Shown here: positions 8,230-19,830 of the stretch, in pieces
How positions within the stretch are numbered: the first letter of the stretch is position 1
How the letters are laid out: the number at the start of each line of letters is the position of its first letter
Source of the DNA: Chromera velia
Taxonomy: Eukaryota; Sar; Chromeraceae
NCBI GenBank assembly: GCA_018398765.1
Contig: JAHBMJ010000406.1
Location: 1 to 43,763 of the forward strand
Direction of reading: 5' to 3'
Length of the DNA: 43,763 nt
The notes under the pieces: model-generated
What the model saw: only the letters and a program-made list of their open reading frames with translations
The model's database searches: none
What the model was told of the DNA's origin: nothing
Translations under genes and position numbers: made by a program

Positions 8230-10008
8230 TGTCAGTGATCAAAGAGGACCAGAAGTCTCTGACAGAACCTGCAGAAGCTTTAAGGGAAGCGACGCGCGTC
8301 CCTTTCCTGTCTTGATCTGGTGTGGACGTTTGACTTAGTGCTCGCATGTATTCTTTTCTTTGGTGTGCGCACGTCTCTCTGACAGCGTCGAACTGCCTCT
8401 TTTTCTTGGTGGTGAGACGGCTTGGTCTGACTGACTTTCCCCCCTCTTTTCTGAGACAGTCCAGAGCCCCCCCTTCGTGTGAGAGGCGATGAAGACAAGC
8501 CACCGTGGAAACACTGGGGAGACGAAATGAAAATGAGAGGCCGTGTGGGTGGGCCTGGGTTGTGTTTGTCGCTTGCTGATTGGGGTATGACATCGACAGT
8601 GCTGGCTCGGTCTGACATGCGTATAGGAGACAGGAAGAGAGAATTGGCGTCTCTTGCTGCCTGTCTGTATGGCAAGGTACTAGACGGGGCAGGACAATAT
8701 GCAGATCGTCCTCGCGAACTCTGTTCCTGCCTGCAGCAGTGAAGGAGGTCAGTCAGGCAGAGGGACAGGACAGTTTTTTTTAATTCATCTGCCAAGTGAA
8801 GAGCCTACACTTTTATTAATATGTGCTTTCTATGAACCATCTTGCCCCTTGACCAACAGGCGAGGGAGAAATCCTGTGGAAAACAAGTCGGCCTCAGAGA
8901 CAAGGAGTGCAGCATAAACCCCGCACTGCAGATAATCAGTCCTTCCTTCCTGCATGCCCCTTTCCGCTCATCGGATTTCTCCTGTCTGACTCCCTTTCTT
9001 GTTTGGTGCGGCATGAGTGAATGCTGTGCAGACGAAACTCGCAGAAAACAGGCTTTAAACATCAGGCCACGGCGAGAGAAGCATCCACCAGCTTTCCGAT
9101 GAAGGAGAGAGAGAGACACTTCGGTAGCTCTCCTGCGGGCCGTCTGCCTCGTTGACTCGTGCTTCCGCCTGAGGGGAATGGAACTTTAAGTAAGTTTCGT
9201 CCCCTCTCTGTTGTTTTCTGCTGCCTGTCAGTAACAACATCTCATATTGAATGAATTTCCAAACCCCTCCTTATCTGTCCTTCAGCTAACTTTGCATGGG
9301 TGGATGGGCGTGCGTGCGCAGGATTCCTCCTGTCTCTATCCTCTTATAGCGCACACAGCTTGGTCTTCTACCAATGTCAGAGACCTGTTTTGTGCTTCTC
9401 TTGCAGTGCTAGCCTTACGCGAACTCCTCTCACTTTCCCTCTCCTTCCCCTTCATCCCCTGCGGACGTATGCAGCCCTTCCGGCCGGCCTCATGGGACCC
9501 CATGCATGCGCACCCATTCCTTCTGTCTCGCCTCACCCAGTGGCAGCCTCGTGCTGCGGCCTTTGCGATCACGAGGAGTCCATCCGCAGGCTCTAAAGGT
9601 AAGCGACAGAAGAACGCAGAGACAGCTGAAAAATACTGCAGACAGAGAGATTCAACGAGAAAACATGGGGGGAGAACTTGCGAAAAAAACAAATGCACGA
9701 TCGTGTCTTCTGTGTCTTGAATACGCCCGCTGAGAACTGAAATTTCCAGCCTGCCCGCAGTTCACATGCAGGCACAACTATGAATCCCTGTGCGTCCCCC
9801 GCCCCTCTCTTTTCTCCCCTTCTGTGCAGGACGGCAGCGGAAGCAGGTGCTTCCATTACCACCAACCATCCCCCAACCTGCAGGGCTGAAGAAGCACTCC
9901 CTGTTCTTGCCCCACAGCCCCTCTTTGCCTCAGTGTCCGGACGGTCGACTGCTGGGAGCTCAAGTTGAAGAAGCAGAGGAGAGCGCGGGGTGTCGTCTGT
10001 GTTGCTAG
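8230..10008 (+). CDS. Unrecognised multi-exon candidate gene
   Basis: Not recognised. Candidate exons: 8230-8298 (ATG, MSVIKEDQKSLTEPAEALRE..), about 8460-8548 (..RGDEDKPPWKHWGDEMKMRG), an exon ending at 9598 with donor GTAAGC (..QPRAAAFAITRSPSAGSK), and 9830-10008 after the strong acceptor CCCCTTCTGTGCAG (..RQRKQVLPLPPTIPQP.., ending ..EEAEESAGCRLCC and TAG). The last two join in matching phase 1. The exon ending at 9598 probably starts at the acceptor near 9285 or 9405. Phases of the first exons are not reconciled. It starts just after a promoter-like region and lies on the strand predicted by pyrimidine skew. No known domain is visible; the last exon is rich in Pro and Leu with an acidic end. 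Confidence 0.35.
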
Positions 10009-10384
10009 CAGCATTTAGGGGTGACGGGGGCTGCGTTCGTGAAAGAGACCAAAGAGAAAGGGATTCTTCAGATCAGTAAATATCCCTCCGTCCTTCACGG
10101 GAGGATGCGGTACTCTTCCTGTTGGCTCCCCATCTTCAGCGGGGAGGTGGATCGCGGACTGCCTTTGTGATTCTCATTCGCCTTTCAGACAGGCATGCAG
10201 ACAGGCCGTGTCGACCTTTCTCTGGGCAGGTTGTACTGTGCAGGTCACGCTCCACCCATCTTGGTCAAGAAAGAGGCTCGTGAAGCAAACAAAGGGGGGG
10301 CCTAAAAAAAAAAATCGACAACGGAAAGTGCGGTACTTCCGTGTAAGGAACCCGTGGGGTCGTGGCTTTTTGCATTGGTCTCTC

Positions 10385-10745
10385 ATGTGGGACTGGGCGT
10401 CTGTGTCTCTCTGTTTTTTCCCTGTCTCTCCTTTCATTTGGTTTTTTTTTCTGTTCTGGAATCAAGAGCCGAAGGGATCGATCGACACGGGAAAAAAGAG
10501 ATTGATTGATTGATTGCCCTGGGGCTGTGCCATCTGTTGGTGGCTGGCCCATTTCTCTTTCTTCGTTTTGCTCCACTCCCATATTCATGACTGAGTGAGT
10601 CTTTGTGTCTGTCTGCCGTCTCGGTCGGGAATGGTGGAATCGACGTTCTGTCTGGAGCATGCCGGTTGGTGTCCGTGTTGGCCGACCTTCCATCTTTAGT
10701 TTGGACAGATTGGCGACTCGGAATGACCGGGTGCGAATCCCTTGA
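10385..10745 (+). repeat. Duplicated block B, copy 1
   Basis: Matches 11189-11545 in the same orientation, about 0.8 kb apart. Shared segments are CATGTGGGACTGGGCGTCT, CGGGAAAAAAGAGATTGATT followed by GCCCTGGGGCTGTGCCATCT, and GGAGCATGCCGGTTGGTGTC. The copies differ at many sites and by indels, so the duplication is not recent. Confidence 0.75.
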
Positions 10746-10752
10746 GCTGTTC
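10650..10752 (+). repeat. tRNA-like dispersed repeat, copy 1 (best B-box)
   Basis: Consensus from several copies: a 5' part GACCTGGAGCACTCCGGTTG then GTGTCGGTGAGAG, 40-60 variable bases, then TGACCGGGTGCGAATCTC and GAGCTGCTGGTCAG. In this copy GGTGCGAATCC differs at one base from the Pol III B-box GGTTCGAATCC. The 5' part resembles an A-box (TGGcgcAGTcGGTTaG). A tRNA-derived SINE is the simplest reading, but no poly-A tail or target-site duplication is evident. Confidence 0.5.
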
Positions 10753-11188
10753 TTTCTGTGTCACTTTTTGATCTGCCCTCCCCTTCTCCTTTCTGAGCTG
10801 GAAGGGAGAGGAAAAAAGGAGGGAGGGATAGTGGAGGGAGGCACGGGAACGTCCTTTTGAGCACCCCGGTTGACGTCGATGTCAACTGAGAATCCTATCG
10901 CCGCAGTGCATGCAAGCAGTTTGGCGGCGTCAATGGGATTTTTTGACCGAATGACTTGGTGTGCGATTCCTTCCGTCTTTGAGAGAGAGAGAGAGAGCTG
11001 TTAATTGTCTTGCAGTTCCCTGCATGCCTCTCTCTCCTTTCCATCTAAGCGTCTACACTTTCCCGCCCTATAAATCAAACAGACGCAGAGCCGCTCCTGC
11101 TCTTTCAGAAAGATGCCCTCTGGTTGTGTCTTTCGCTCTCTCTGTCTTTTCTATGGCATGCATGAATGTTGTTTGGTATTTCGTGAAC

Positions 11189-11545
11189 AGCATGTGGGAC
11201 TGGGCGTCTCTGTCTCTCTCTGTTTCTTTCCTGTCTCTCCGTTTGTTCAGTTGGTTCTCGTTCCAATTCCGGAAATTCGCAATTAAGGAATGAACAAATC
11301 GAGACGGGAAAAAAGAGATTGATTGATTGATTGCCCTGGGGCTGTGCCATCTGTTGGTGGATGGCCCATTCGTCTATCTTCCTTTTTCTTCTTCTGCTTC
11401 CCCCATGCACCCACCACCTGCCTGTCAGTTGCTCTGTCTGCCATCTTTGTTCTGGAGCATGCCGGTTGGTGTCCACGTTCTTATGGCTTCCTGCCGTCTT
11501 TACTTGGACTGGTTGGAGATCAGGAAAGATCGGGTACGAATCGCT
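11189..11545 (+). repeat. Duplicated block B, copy 2
   Basis: Second copy of the block at 10385-10745, with the same order of shared segments. Both end in a copy of the tRNA-like dispersed repeat. Confidence 0.75.
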
Positions 11546-11552
11546 TCAGCTG
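11450..11552 (+). repeat. tRNA-like dispersed repeat, copy 2
   Basis: TCTGGAGCATGCCGGTTGGT at the start and CGGGTACGAATCGCTTCAGC about 76 bp later. Lies at the end of duplicated block B. Confidence 0.5.
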
Positions 11553-12944
11553 ATAATGGTGACCACATCGTGGTAAAGAACAGCTCACACAAAAGGCCAC
11601 GCTTTCAAACAAGCAGCAGAAAAGTCATACAAGGGAGACGTCTCGTCTCGTTTTCGAGCGCTGAGTGTGTTCCCTGTCTGCCTTTTTTCTGCTTGCCGTC
11701 TTGAGCAACGGTTCTAATTGTGACGGGCAGGTAGTAAGTGAATCCACATGTGAGAGGGGGGCGAGGTGCGCCTCTTTAATTCCTCTGTCCATCCATCGTG
11801 CATCCCCCTCGGATCTTCCCATTCTCTCGGTTGGGAGGCGGGGGGGAGGCCTGATAGGTAGGGATTGGGGGGGAGGTGGTGGAGGCGCCCCCTGTTGGGG
11901 GATTGGGGGGTGGGGTGGATGGTCGGTGGTGGATCTTTCAATTCGCTCTAGCTGTGGTCCTTCTTCTTCTCTTTCTGGCTGTGCACTTTTCTTCTAGACG
12001 GGAGGGACTGCGTGTGTGAGTGCGGAGGAGGAGGAAAGGGTCTAGAATGAAAGGAGAGTGACTGACTTCCGTCTGCCTCCCTGCCAGTCTCTCATTACAG
12101 TTCTTTTCTTTCTCTTTCTCTCTCCCTTCTCTCAAGTGTGCTGTCTGTCTTGCGGTTCTGGACTTGCAAGCAGCTGGCGCAATGTCTGCATAGAGATGAC
12201 AAAGCCTACAGAGGACCGATTTCAGCTCCTTCGAAGGTCGCTCCTGAGGGGGGCACACGACTGCCGAATGGCAGGCCATCAGCTGTCTCCGTGTCTTCTG
12301 TAAGCTGCAGGAGGGGATTTCTTCATCAACATCTCGATGGTCGTTCGTTCATTCTGTCTTCCTGCCATACCGCTCTGCTCGTCAGGAGCAGAGAGAACTC
12401 TTTTTGTGAGTGTGTGTGAGCGTCTTCTCTCAGCCTCTTACTGCGTGGCTGAGAAGAACGACTCCCCGAGAATGAAAATTCTCAGAAGAAGAGGAAGAAG
12501 AAGAGGAGGATGACGAAGAAAACGACGAAGAAGGAAGGAAGAGGTATCCGATCTGGGCTGAGGTCTCCCTCACTCACTGACTGGCTGTCTTTTATCTTTC
12601 TTTCTTGTTTGTTTGACCTCTGTGAGAATGTGAAACTCGGAACCATTCCCTTTCTTTTTCTCTCTCGGTGTCTTTTTTTTGCCTCTTGCCGGACAGAAAG
12701 AAAGAAAGAGAGAGAAGAGATTGGAAGGAATATGGATGCCTTGAGACTCCGGTGTGCTCTGTTGGGGGATTTACTTTCCCCGACTGTAAGACCCGAGGAG
12801 TCCTCCACTGATTCTCTGAAGGCGGCTTTCTTTCAAGCGTATGATGAAAGTTTTTCTTCTTTTGAGTCTTCAGTGTAGTCATGGAAGAAGCTACAGCCCC
12901 TGCCGGGGTTTCTGTTGTTGCCGTGCCACTGGCACTTCTGCCGA

Positions 12945-13370
12945 GAAAGAGACCGTGAAGGGATTACCTGGAGCACTCCGGTTGGTGTCGGGGGGGGGGG
13001 TCCTTTGCAACCTTCCTAGGAACCTTTGATTCTCCTACCGCATGACCTGACCGGGTACAAATCTCTGTGGGCTGCTGGTCGACTCTGTGCGCGTGGTCGA
13101 CCCTACTGGGCCAACGGACACGTCATGGAGAGTGACCGACAGCGTAAAAAGAACATACATTCTGTTTGTCTTGCAAAGCAAAGCAAAGCAAGCAGAAACC
13201 TCAAGGGCATTGATGACGTCGTGTGGTCATGTCTCGTGATGATCGACGTCCCGTCGACCTCTCTGGGCATGGATTCGCTGGGCTTTTGTCCGTGAATTCA
13301 TTACCGGAGCTGCCCGCCGCCGTCCATTCCGCATTTGTGCCCCTTTGGGTCTCTTTTCTTCTCTCTCTTT
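12945..13370 (+). repeat. Duplicated block A, copy 1
   Basis: About 425 bp nearly identical to 14862-15287, same orientation, start-to-start distance about 1.9 kb. Shared marks are CCTTTGCAACCTTCCTAGGA, ACTGGGCCAACGGACACGTC, a triple AAAGC run, and CGCCGTCCATTCCGCATTTG. Differences are scattered substitutions plus a few small indels, which implies recent duplication compared with the other blocks here. An ATG-initiated frame (13223 onward) is preserved between copies apart from a few changes, but it has no recognisable domain. Confidence 0.9.
12961..13085 (+). repeat. tRNA-like dispersed repeat, copy 3
   Basis: ACCTGGAGCACTCCGGTTGG followed by a G run, then CTGACCGGGTACAAATCTCT and GCTGCTGGTCGACTC. 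Located in duplicated block A. Confidence 0.55.
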
Positions 13371-13576
13371 CTTCTTTTCCCCCGCTCTTCAACCGCCGTC
13401 TGTCTTGAAACTTTGACGGTCGTTTTCGTTCTTGTCTACCTGCTTGTCTTTCGGTCTGGGCGCGTTTTCCTGCGCCAACTCAATCTTTTCTTTCATTGTT
13501 TTGCCATTTGCATGCCTCCACCCTGAACCCTCCCTCCTTTTTCCCCCCTCGCCTAAAAAAAGAGAAAGAGCATGAA

Positions 13577-13700
13577 GGGATGACCTGGAGCACTCTGGTT
13601 GGCGTCAGTGAGAGGTGCTTGCCTCATCTCAGCGCCTTTGAAACTCTCTCTGAATGACCGGGTGCGTGCTTTCCCTTTTTGAGCTGCTGGTCAGTCGTGT
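13577..13700 (+). repeat. tRNA-like dispersed repeat, copy 4
   Basis: GGGATGACCTGGAGCACTCT at the start, TGACCGGGTGCGTGCT and GAGCTGCTGGTCAGTCGTGT at the end. Confidence 0.55.
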
Positions 13701-14391
13701 CGCCTCTACAGGACAGCGATACGGTCAGTGCTCTTACTGAAGTGACCGCTAGCGGGAAGCGGCCGTCCGGCCTCCTTATGAAGTGAGTGGGCAGACTCTC
13801 TGGCCGGATACGTGAACAGCCGCCTTTTGTCGCGGTTTGAAAGCCTGTGTGTCTCTCGCCTGACTTCTTCCCTCCCTCTCTGCGCATCCCTCGTTTCTTC
13901 TTTGCTGTAGACGTGTCTTGATTCGCAATTGAAAAAAGGGACGTCAGTGAGGCGAAAAAGAAGGGGTTGTGTTTGGAGGGAACGAGCTTGGCTCACTTCC
14001 GTCTTTCTTTTTCCCTTCTCTCTCAGCCGAAAGTTCCCCCTTATTTCTCTTAGTCAGTCTCGTGCCGTCTCGTCCGTCTTCCTTCTTTCGTGTCCTGTCT
14101 GTCTTTCAGTCCAGAGCTTGCACCCTGTCAGTGCAATCAGTGCATGAACGTGTGAGAGCCTGCAATGGAGCGGCAAGAGCTCCGCAGGTGATGCTGAGAG
14201 GGTTGCGTGGTTGTCCTGCCGCGCGTCCTTCTGAGCAGCTGGCGCTTCCGAGCGTGGGGCGTCTGGGTTCTTCGCTGTCTCTGACCAGCTTCTTTCCCTT
14301 CTATCGGTTTCCTTCTGTCCTGGAAGGAAAGAAGGAAGAAGTGTGCTTGCTCGTCTGACTTGTGAATTGAGCAGACGGGAAGAAAGGAAGA

Positions 14392-14442
14392 AAGAAAGAA
14401 AGAAAGAAAGAAACGAAGGAAGGAAGGAAGGAAGGAAGAGAA
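14392..14442 (+). repeat. (GAAA)n/(GAAG)n microsatellite
   Basis: Short purine tetranucleotide array inside the otherwise pyrimidine-rich mosaic. Confidence 0.85.
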
Positions 14443-14861
14443 AGAATCAAAACAGTTGAAATTCCTAGCTGAGACTTTGCTCTGCTTTGGAGTCATCTTT
14501 CTTGTCATCTGTATCTGTATATGTATGTATCTGTGTCTGAAATGGAAAAGAGGAATAAAAAGAGAAAAAGATGTCACATAGTCTGTCTGTCTCTGGGAAG
14601 TCTGCGTTCCTCGTATTGAGTCGCGTTGGGGGGGGATGAGGCGATTATCTTTGGGGACTTTTTCTTCTATCCGTCTCTCTGTCTCTCTCTCCTCTCCTCT
14701 GTTGTGGTCTGTCTGTCTGCTTGCCTGTCTGGATCCTTTTTTTTCTTTGAATTCCTCTGCCCACTGATTCACTCTCTTGATTTTCTCTTTCTCTGTTCTT
14801 GGTTTCCTTCCCAATTCTGTACCCTTCTTTTGGCCCCCTCGATCTTCTCGAAGAAGAGACC

Positions 14862-15287
14862 CTGGAGGGATGACCTGGAGCACTCTGGTTGGTCTCGGTG
14901 GGAGGTTCCTTTGCAACCTTCCTAGGAACCTTTGATTCTCCTACCGCATGACCTGACCGGGTGCAAATCTCTGTGAGCGGCTGGTCGACTCTGGGCGTGT
15001 TCGACCCTACTGGGCCAACGGACACGTCATGGAGAGTGACCGACAGCATAGAAAGAACAGAACATCCGTCCACGCCTTTCTGTTTGTCTTGCAAAGCAAA
15101 GCAAAGCAAGCAGAAACCTCAAGGGCATTGATGACGTCGTGTGGTCATGTCTCGTGATGATCGACGTCCCGCCGACCTCTCTGGGCATGGATTCGCTGGG
15201 CTTTTGTCCGTGAATTCATTACCGGAGCTGCCCGCCGCCGTCCATTCCGCATTTGTGCCCCTTTGGGTCTCTTTTCTTCTCTCTCTC
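14862..15287 (+). repeat. Duplicated block A, copy 2
   Basis: Second copy of the block at 12945-13370. It starts just before a copy of the tRNA-like dispersed repeat and ends in CT-rich sequence, so recombination between dispersed repeat copies is a plausible origin. Confidence 0.9.
14866..14998 (+). repeat. tRNA-like dispersed repeat, copy 5
   Basis: GGGATGACCTGGAGCACTCT, then CTGACCGGGTGCAAATCTCT and a GGCTGGTCGACTC end. It is the counterpart of copy 3 in duplicated block A. Confidence 0.55.
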
Positions 15288-15749
15288 TCTTTCTGCTTCA
15301 GATCTTCCTTCCTGCATGCTACCCTATATATGGATTTGAAGAGAGGGTTCGGACTGCTTCCCTTTTGGGTTCATTCGGCCAGTGGGTTTTGGGTTGGGGG
15401 CGTGTATGGATTGATTGAGGGTGAAGTGTGGTGGTATAGGGGTTGGGTTGGGTTGGGCTTTTGGGTGTAATTGTCTTGGCACTCTGCTTATGGTCTTTCC
15501 GTTGAACTGGGTGCGAATCTCTGGCACTCTACGTCAGAACCCTCCTACTTACTGTCTTTCAACAGCAAGACATGTCTTTCTCCGAAATGCACCAACCACA
15601 CAAGTTTGGAAGAAATTTCGGGCCTTTTTCTTCCACTCCCTTCTTCCGTGACTGCGGCAGGCAGGTCGTCTGTCTGTCTGTCTGTCGAGTTCTTCCTCCT
15701 CAGATTCCGTACCCATCACCCAGAGCTTCAAGTAAGACTGGAGTGGTGC

Positions 15750-15865
15750 GCGATCTGGAGCACTCCGGTTGGTGTCGGTGAGAGATTTTCCTGTTCACTG
15801 GCACACAGCAGCCTAGCTGGATGCGCGAGAGCGGTGAGATCTCTGACTGGATGACTGCGTGCGTT
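15750..15865 (+). repeat. tRNA-like dispersed repeat, copy 6
   Basis: CGATCTGGAGCACTCCGGTT then GGTGTCGGTGAGAG. The 3' part is diverged (GACTGGATGACTGCGTGCG). A detached 3' half (ACTGGGTGCGAATCTCTGGC) lies at about 15508. Confidence 0.5.
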
Positions 15866-18359
15866 TTTCAATTTTCTTTCGTGGTATGGGCATGCACCAG
15901 GCCCGTGTCGTCCGTGCGTGGCGGTCAATAGAGTCATTCGACTTTCTTCCCTCTCACAGAGGTAAGGGGAGGTGAAAGAGAAGTCTGGAAAGGGATCAAA
16001 TGCAATCCTTCAGCTTCTTTCGACCGGGAATCAGTGTATCTGTCATGCGTCTCCTTCTGTTTTTCCCTGCTCGTTTTTAGAGATGTTTCGAAGACACTAT
16101 AGTGGTGAAAAAGATTCGAAGACACACGCTGACTTGAGGACTCGCAAAGCACGTGTCGATCGTGCAAACGAAGACTGTGCCGCCTTCGTTTCCTTGCGTG
16201 CATATGTGTGAGAGAGGAGGGGGGGGGGGGAACTCCTATCTCTCTTCCTAGGTATGTCGGAGCAGCCTAGGGCTGGGGGCTCTCCCTCCTCAGGAATCGA
16301 AAGAGATCGTTAGGGGGCAACGCTCTTCTTCCGATCTTCTTCCTTTTCGCCATCCTTCCTTTCTTGTCTTGCTGTCTGCTTGTTCTTCTCTGGCTTGAAC
16401 GGGCTCGTTCCCTGCTTGGGGCCTGTACCTATTTGAGTCTCTCAGTGTGCCTGTGTGTGAGAGAGAGGGACGCTCAAGAATGGAAAGGGGGGGGTTTCTA
16501 GACCTGTCCCGGACTGTTTTTGAACGTTTCTTCCTCCTGCTGAATGCTCACCCAAGCAATTGAATTCAATCTCTATTGCAGATTTCTTTCTCTATTTCCT
16601 CCCTCGTTTGCCGTGAGCGAGACGGAAGGAAAGGCACGATTGAATTCGCATGCAGTGAGAGAGAACGAAAAGCCTGGGTGGGAGGTCGGTGGCGCATCCG
16701 ACTTTCGGATGCTTTTTGCTGCATTTGCTGCTGCTGCCTCATATTCCCTCTTCCCCTTTCGCTTTGGCACGGCGACTCCGTTTCGGTCCGTCCGCCTGTC
16801 GCCTTCCTTTGAGCATCGTGGCTGTGGAGGCACAGAGTGTGATTGTGTGGGGTGGATCTCGCTTCCGACCAGCCGCTCTTGTGACGCTCACAGGAAAGTT
16901 AATGGGCAGACCAGTGCAAACCTGCCACTCCCCAAAACGAATAGCCCTGTTGCGTTTCTCCTTTCTTTCCCCTTCGATCGTTCCTTCCCTGTGTGTTTGT
17001 GTGAGAGTGGTTCTCTCTCTCTCCGTTTTGCCGTCTGGCACTGGGCCTCCGGGTCGGTCCGGGACAGCAAGAAGGAATGAGGGCCTGCCTCTTTTGTTTC
17101 TGTTCCAGAAGAAAGCTTTCCTTGTGTCCTCCTTTCTATTAGCGTACCTCAGGCAGGGGAGAGGGGGGAGGAGACCTTCGTATCCTTCGTCTCCCTTCGC
17201 GAAAAAAAAGAACGCTTTCCAAAAGAACAGTCAAACGAAACCGTAGCTGATTCAGTCAGACAAACAGTCAGTCAGGCAGTCAGGCAGGCAGACAGACACA
17301 GGTCTGTATGATATACAGATGGATAGAGTGACTGTGTGGGAGCTGCAAAGAAAAGATATGCACAGCTCCAGAGTGCATGCAACCGGAGCCGGCACCCGCC
17401 TTGTGATTCTGTCGATCCTCTAGTTCGACAGGATTCGGGCACTCGGTCTCTCCCTGGTTGCTCTCTCTCTCTGCATGCCTGCGGGGAGGGTCTGGAGTTC
17501 GTGCAATGTCTGCAGCTTGTGGCTGTTGTAGGGGTCCTCTTCTCCCTGCATCTGTCGTTTTCTGCAGGACGTTCTTTCCTATTCTTTCTCCCCCTTTCAA
17601 TTCTGATTGCATGGGAGCGAGGAGAAGGAGGCCGTACATGCGCGAGGAGAAACGGACAAGGCGAGAGAGGGGGGGGGGACTCCCCTGCACAGCCGCAAAG
17701 ACAAGACAGCAGAAGGAAAAGGAAAAGGACAAGGACGAAGAAAGAAAGAGTGTATGGACATGTGACGGGGGTGTTTCTTTCAATCTGATGGCTCACCAAT
17801 ATGTGGCCTGAATGAGCGAACCCTCCCGCGGTGGGGCATGCTGACGGTCTCTCCGGAGAAACTTGGGGGCTGTTTTGGGTGCTCCGCTGTTTTTGAAGCG
17901 AATGAATGAACGAACGAATGAATGAATCCAAGGGGCGGGTCGACACAGGGAGAACCGTAAAGTTCTGTCCGTGTTTCCGACTTTGGTTCTTAATTCCATG
18001 TGTGTGGGAGTGGCTGGACCAATTCTGTTCTTTCTGTCTGTTTCTCTGTCGGTCTTCTGATAGAGTTGAAGGAGAGAATGGAGTTGCTGTTTGGCCTCAT
18101 TGCTGCCTCGTCTCACCTTCAAGTGGGAGGGGGGGGCAACTCTAGGTTCTTCCTTGCTGTCTCTGACAAGCTTTGCGATGCTGGCTGGGCCCTTCCTTCA
18201 TTCTCTGATTGGGGGGGGGAGTGCAGCGGCCTGCAGTCCATCGGTTCGCCAGCACAGGTGTTTCCGGTCTCTGCGTCGCCGTGTGTGTTTGTCCGGCTGG
18301 CTGATGAGTGGATTCATTCATTCACTCATGCATTCACGGCGTGATGGGGTGAGAAAGGG

Positions 18360-18900
18360 TCTCACAAGCAAACAGGTGGTCTTTCCTCGCTCATTCTTCC
18401 CCTTCGTTGATTCTCTTCCTTCCCTCCAGGATCTATTTGGGCATGCTGGTTGTCTGTCTACCTACCTGGAGTTGGCAGGGGGGGAATTCTGGAGAATCTG
18501 TCGGTCCGTCCCTTTCCCTTTTGTTTCTTCCAACCTTGACTGACCCACTCTTGTGGTGTCCTTTCGTTCGTCCGTCTTCTTTTTCCCTGGAGCGACGAGT
18601 TGCGCCGCGGCTACTTCAGGCAGCTTACTTAGACGCTCGTTCGTATTCGTTGGCAGGGCTGCGGTGGCTTTTGGTCGCGTCTTTCTTTTTGTCCACACAA
18701 CCGGACTTGGCAGCCATTCTCCCTTTTCCTTGAGAGGCAGAGGATGAAGTTTCGTGGAAGCGATGCTTCCAGGCCCGAAATTGGCGGTGCAGGAAGCTCT
18801 TTCACACGGGAAAATACCGGAAACTGGTCCTCTCCTCGTTTCTCCTTTTTCTTTCCACTTTGTTTCCCCTCCCGTTGCCTCGTGAGGAATGAGCATCCCG
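18360..18900 (+). repeat. Duplicated block C, copy 1
   Basis: Diverged similarity to 19120-19345 (segments GAGAATCTGTC, GTCCCTTTCCCTTTTGTT, CTTGA..CCCACTC, TGGTGTC, GAGCGACGAG) and, in its later part, to 19600-19830 (GTCGCGT, ACACAA.CGGAC, GAGAGGCAGAG, CTGGTCCTCTCCTCGTTTCTC-like). Three partial copies in tandem suggest an old repeated unit of roughly 0.75 kb. Confidence 0.65.
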
Positions 18901-19119
18901 TCTGTTTTGGCTCCCTTCTTTTCCTTTCCGTCACTTTTCTCGTCTGTGTGGGAGGTTGTGTGTGGAGACGAAAGGCAGAAAGGTTTCCTTCCAGATCTTT
19001 CTTTTTTGTCTCTTCTTTCGACCTGCAGGGTATTGGAAGTCTTTGCAGGACTTTTACTCCCTCTCTTAATTCACTCATTCATTCACTCATTCATTCATCC
19101 ATGGCGTAATTGATAGAAA

Positions 19120-19830
19120 GGCTTTACGAGCAGCACTTCTCCTCCTCTTTCTGATTCCTTCACTTCGCTGATTCCCTTCCAGAATCTGTTTGGGTGGGTC
19201 ACGTGCCCTTCCGGAGTGGGGGGGAGGGGGGTCCTTGAGAATCTGTCAGTCTGTCCCTTTCCCTTTTGTTCCAATCTTGACCCACTCTCGTGGTGTCTCT
19301 CCGCCCCGTCCTTTCTTCTTCCCTTGAGCGACGAGGTGGCAAGCCGCTCCGATGCTTGCATGAGAGGGCAGGGCAATCAGAAGAAAAGAAGCTGGGAAAA
19401 AGAGCAACACAACACCGCCCTGCCCTGGATGAGCATGCGTTTGCAGTAGTTGCGGCAGAACCAATTGGCACTCCCCCTCCAGTGCGTACCGGGCCTGTTG
19501 GGGAGGCTCCATCAATGGCATTCAAACAGACGATCGAACAGAGTAGCACCCCCTTTGCACTCTGATCGAGTGTGACCGAGCTCAGGTCTGGAGTCTCTCT
19601 GATCTACTTGTCGCGTTTCTCTTTTCGTCGACACAAACGGACATGGCGGCAATTCTCTCTTTCTATTTTGTTCCTCGAGAGGCAGAGAGAAAGCCTCTGG
19701 TGACTGATCTCGCGCGCGCCCAGAGCAGAGATCTCCCAGATTACGGATTGCCCTCTCCTCGTTTCTCTCCTTTCTTCCCCGGTTCTTTCCCTGCTTGTGG
19801 TCCCTTCATGAGGAGAAATTGCTGTCTTGT
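19120..19830 (+). repeat. Duplicated block C, copies 2 and 3 (partial)
   Basis: 19120-19345 matches the first part of block C and 19600-19830 the second part, so the copy is interrupted by unrelated sequence. Divergence is higher than in block A. Confidence 0.6.

Noticed and set aside
16544..17080. 178-codon plus-strand frame in the repeat mosaic
   Set aside because: Starts without ATG context, is Ser/Phe/Leu-rich as expected for T/C-rich DNA, and has no recognisable domain or clear splice borders.
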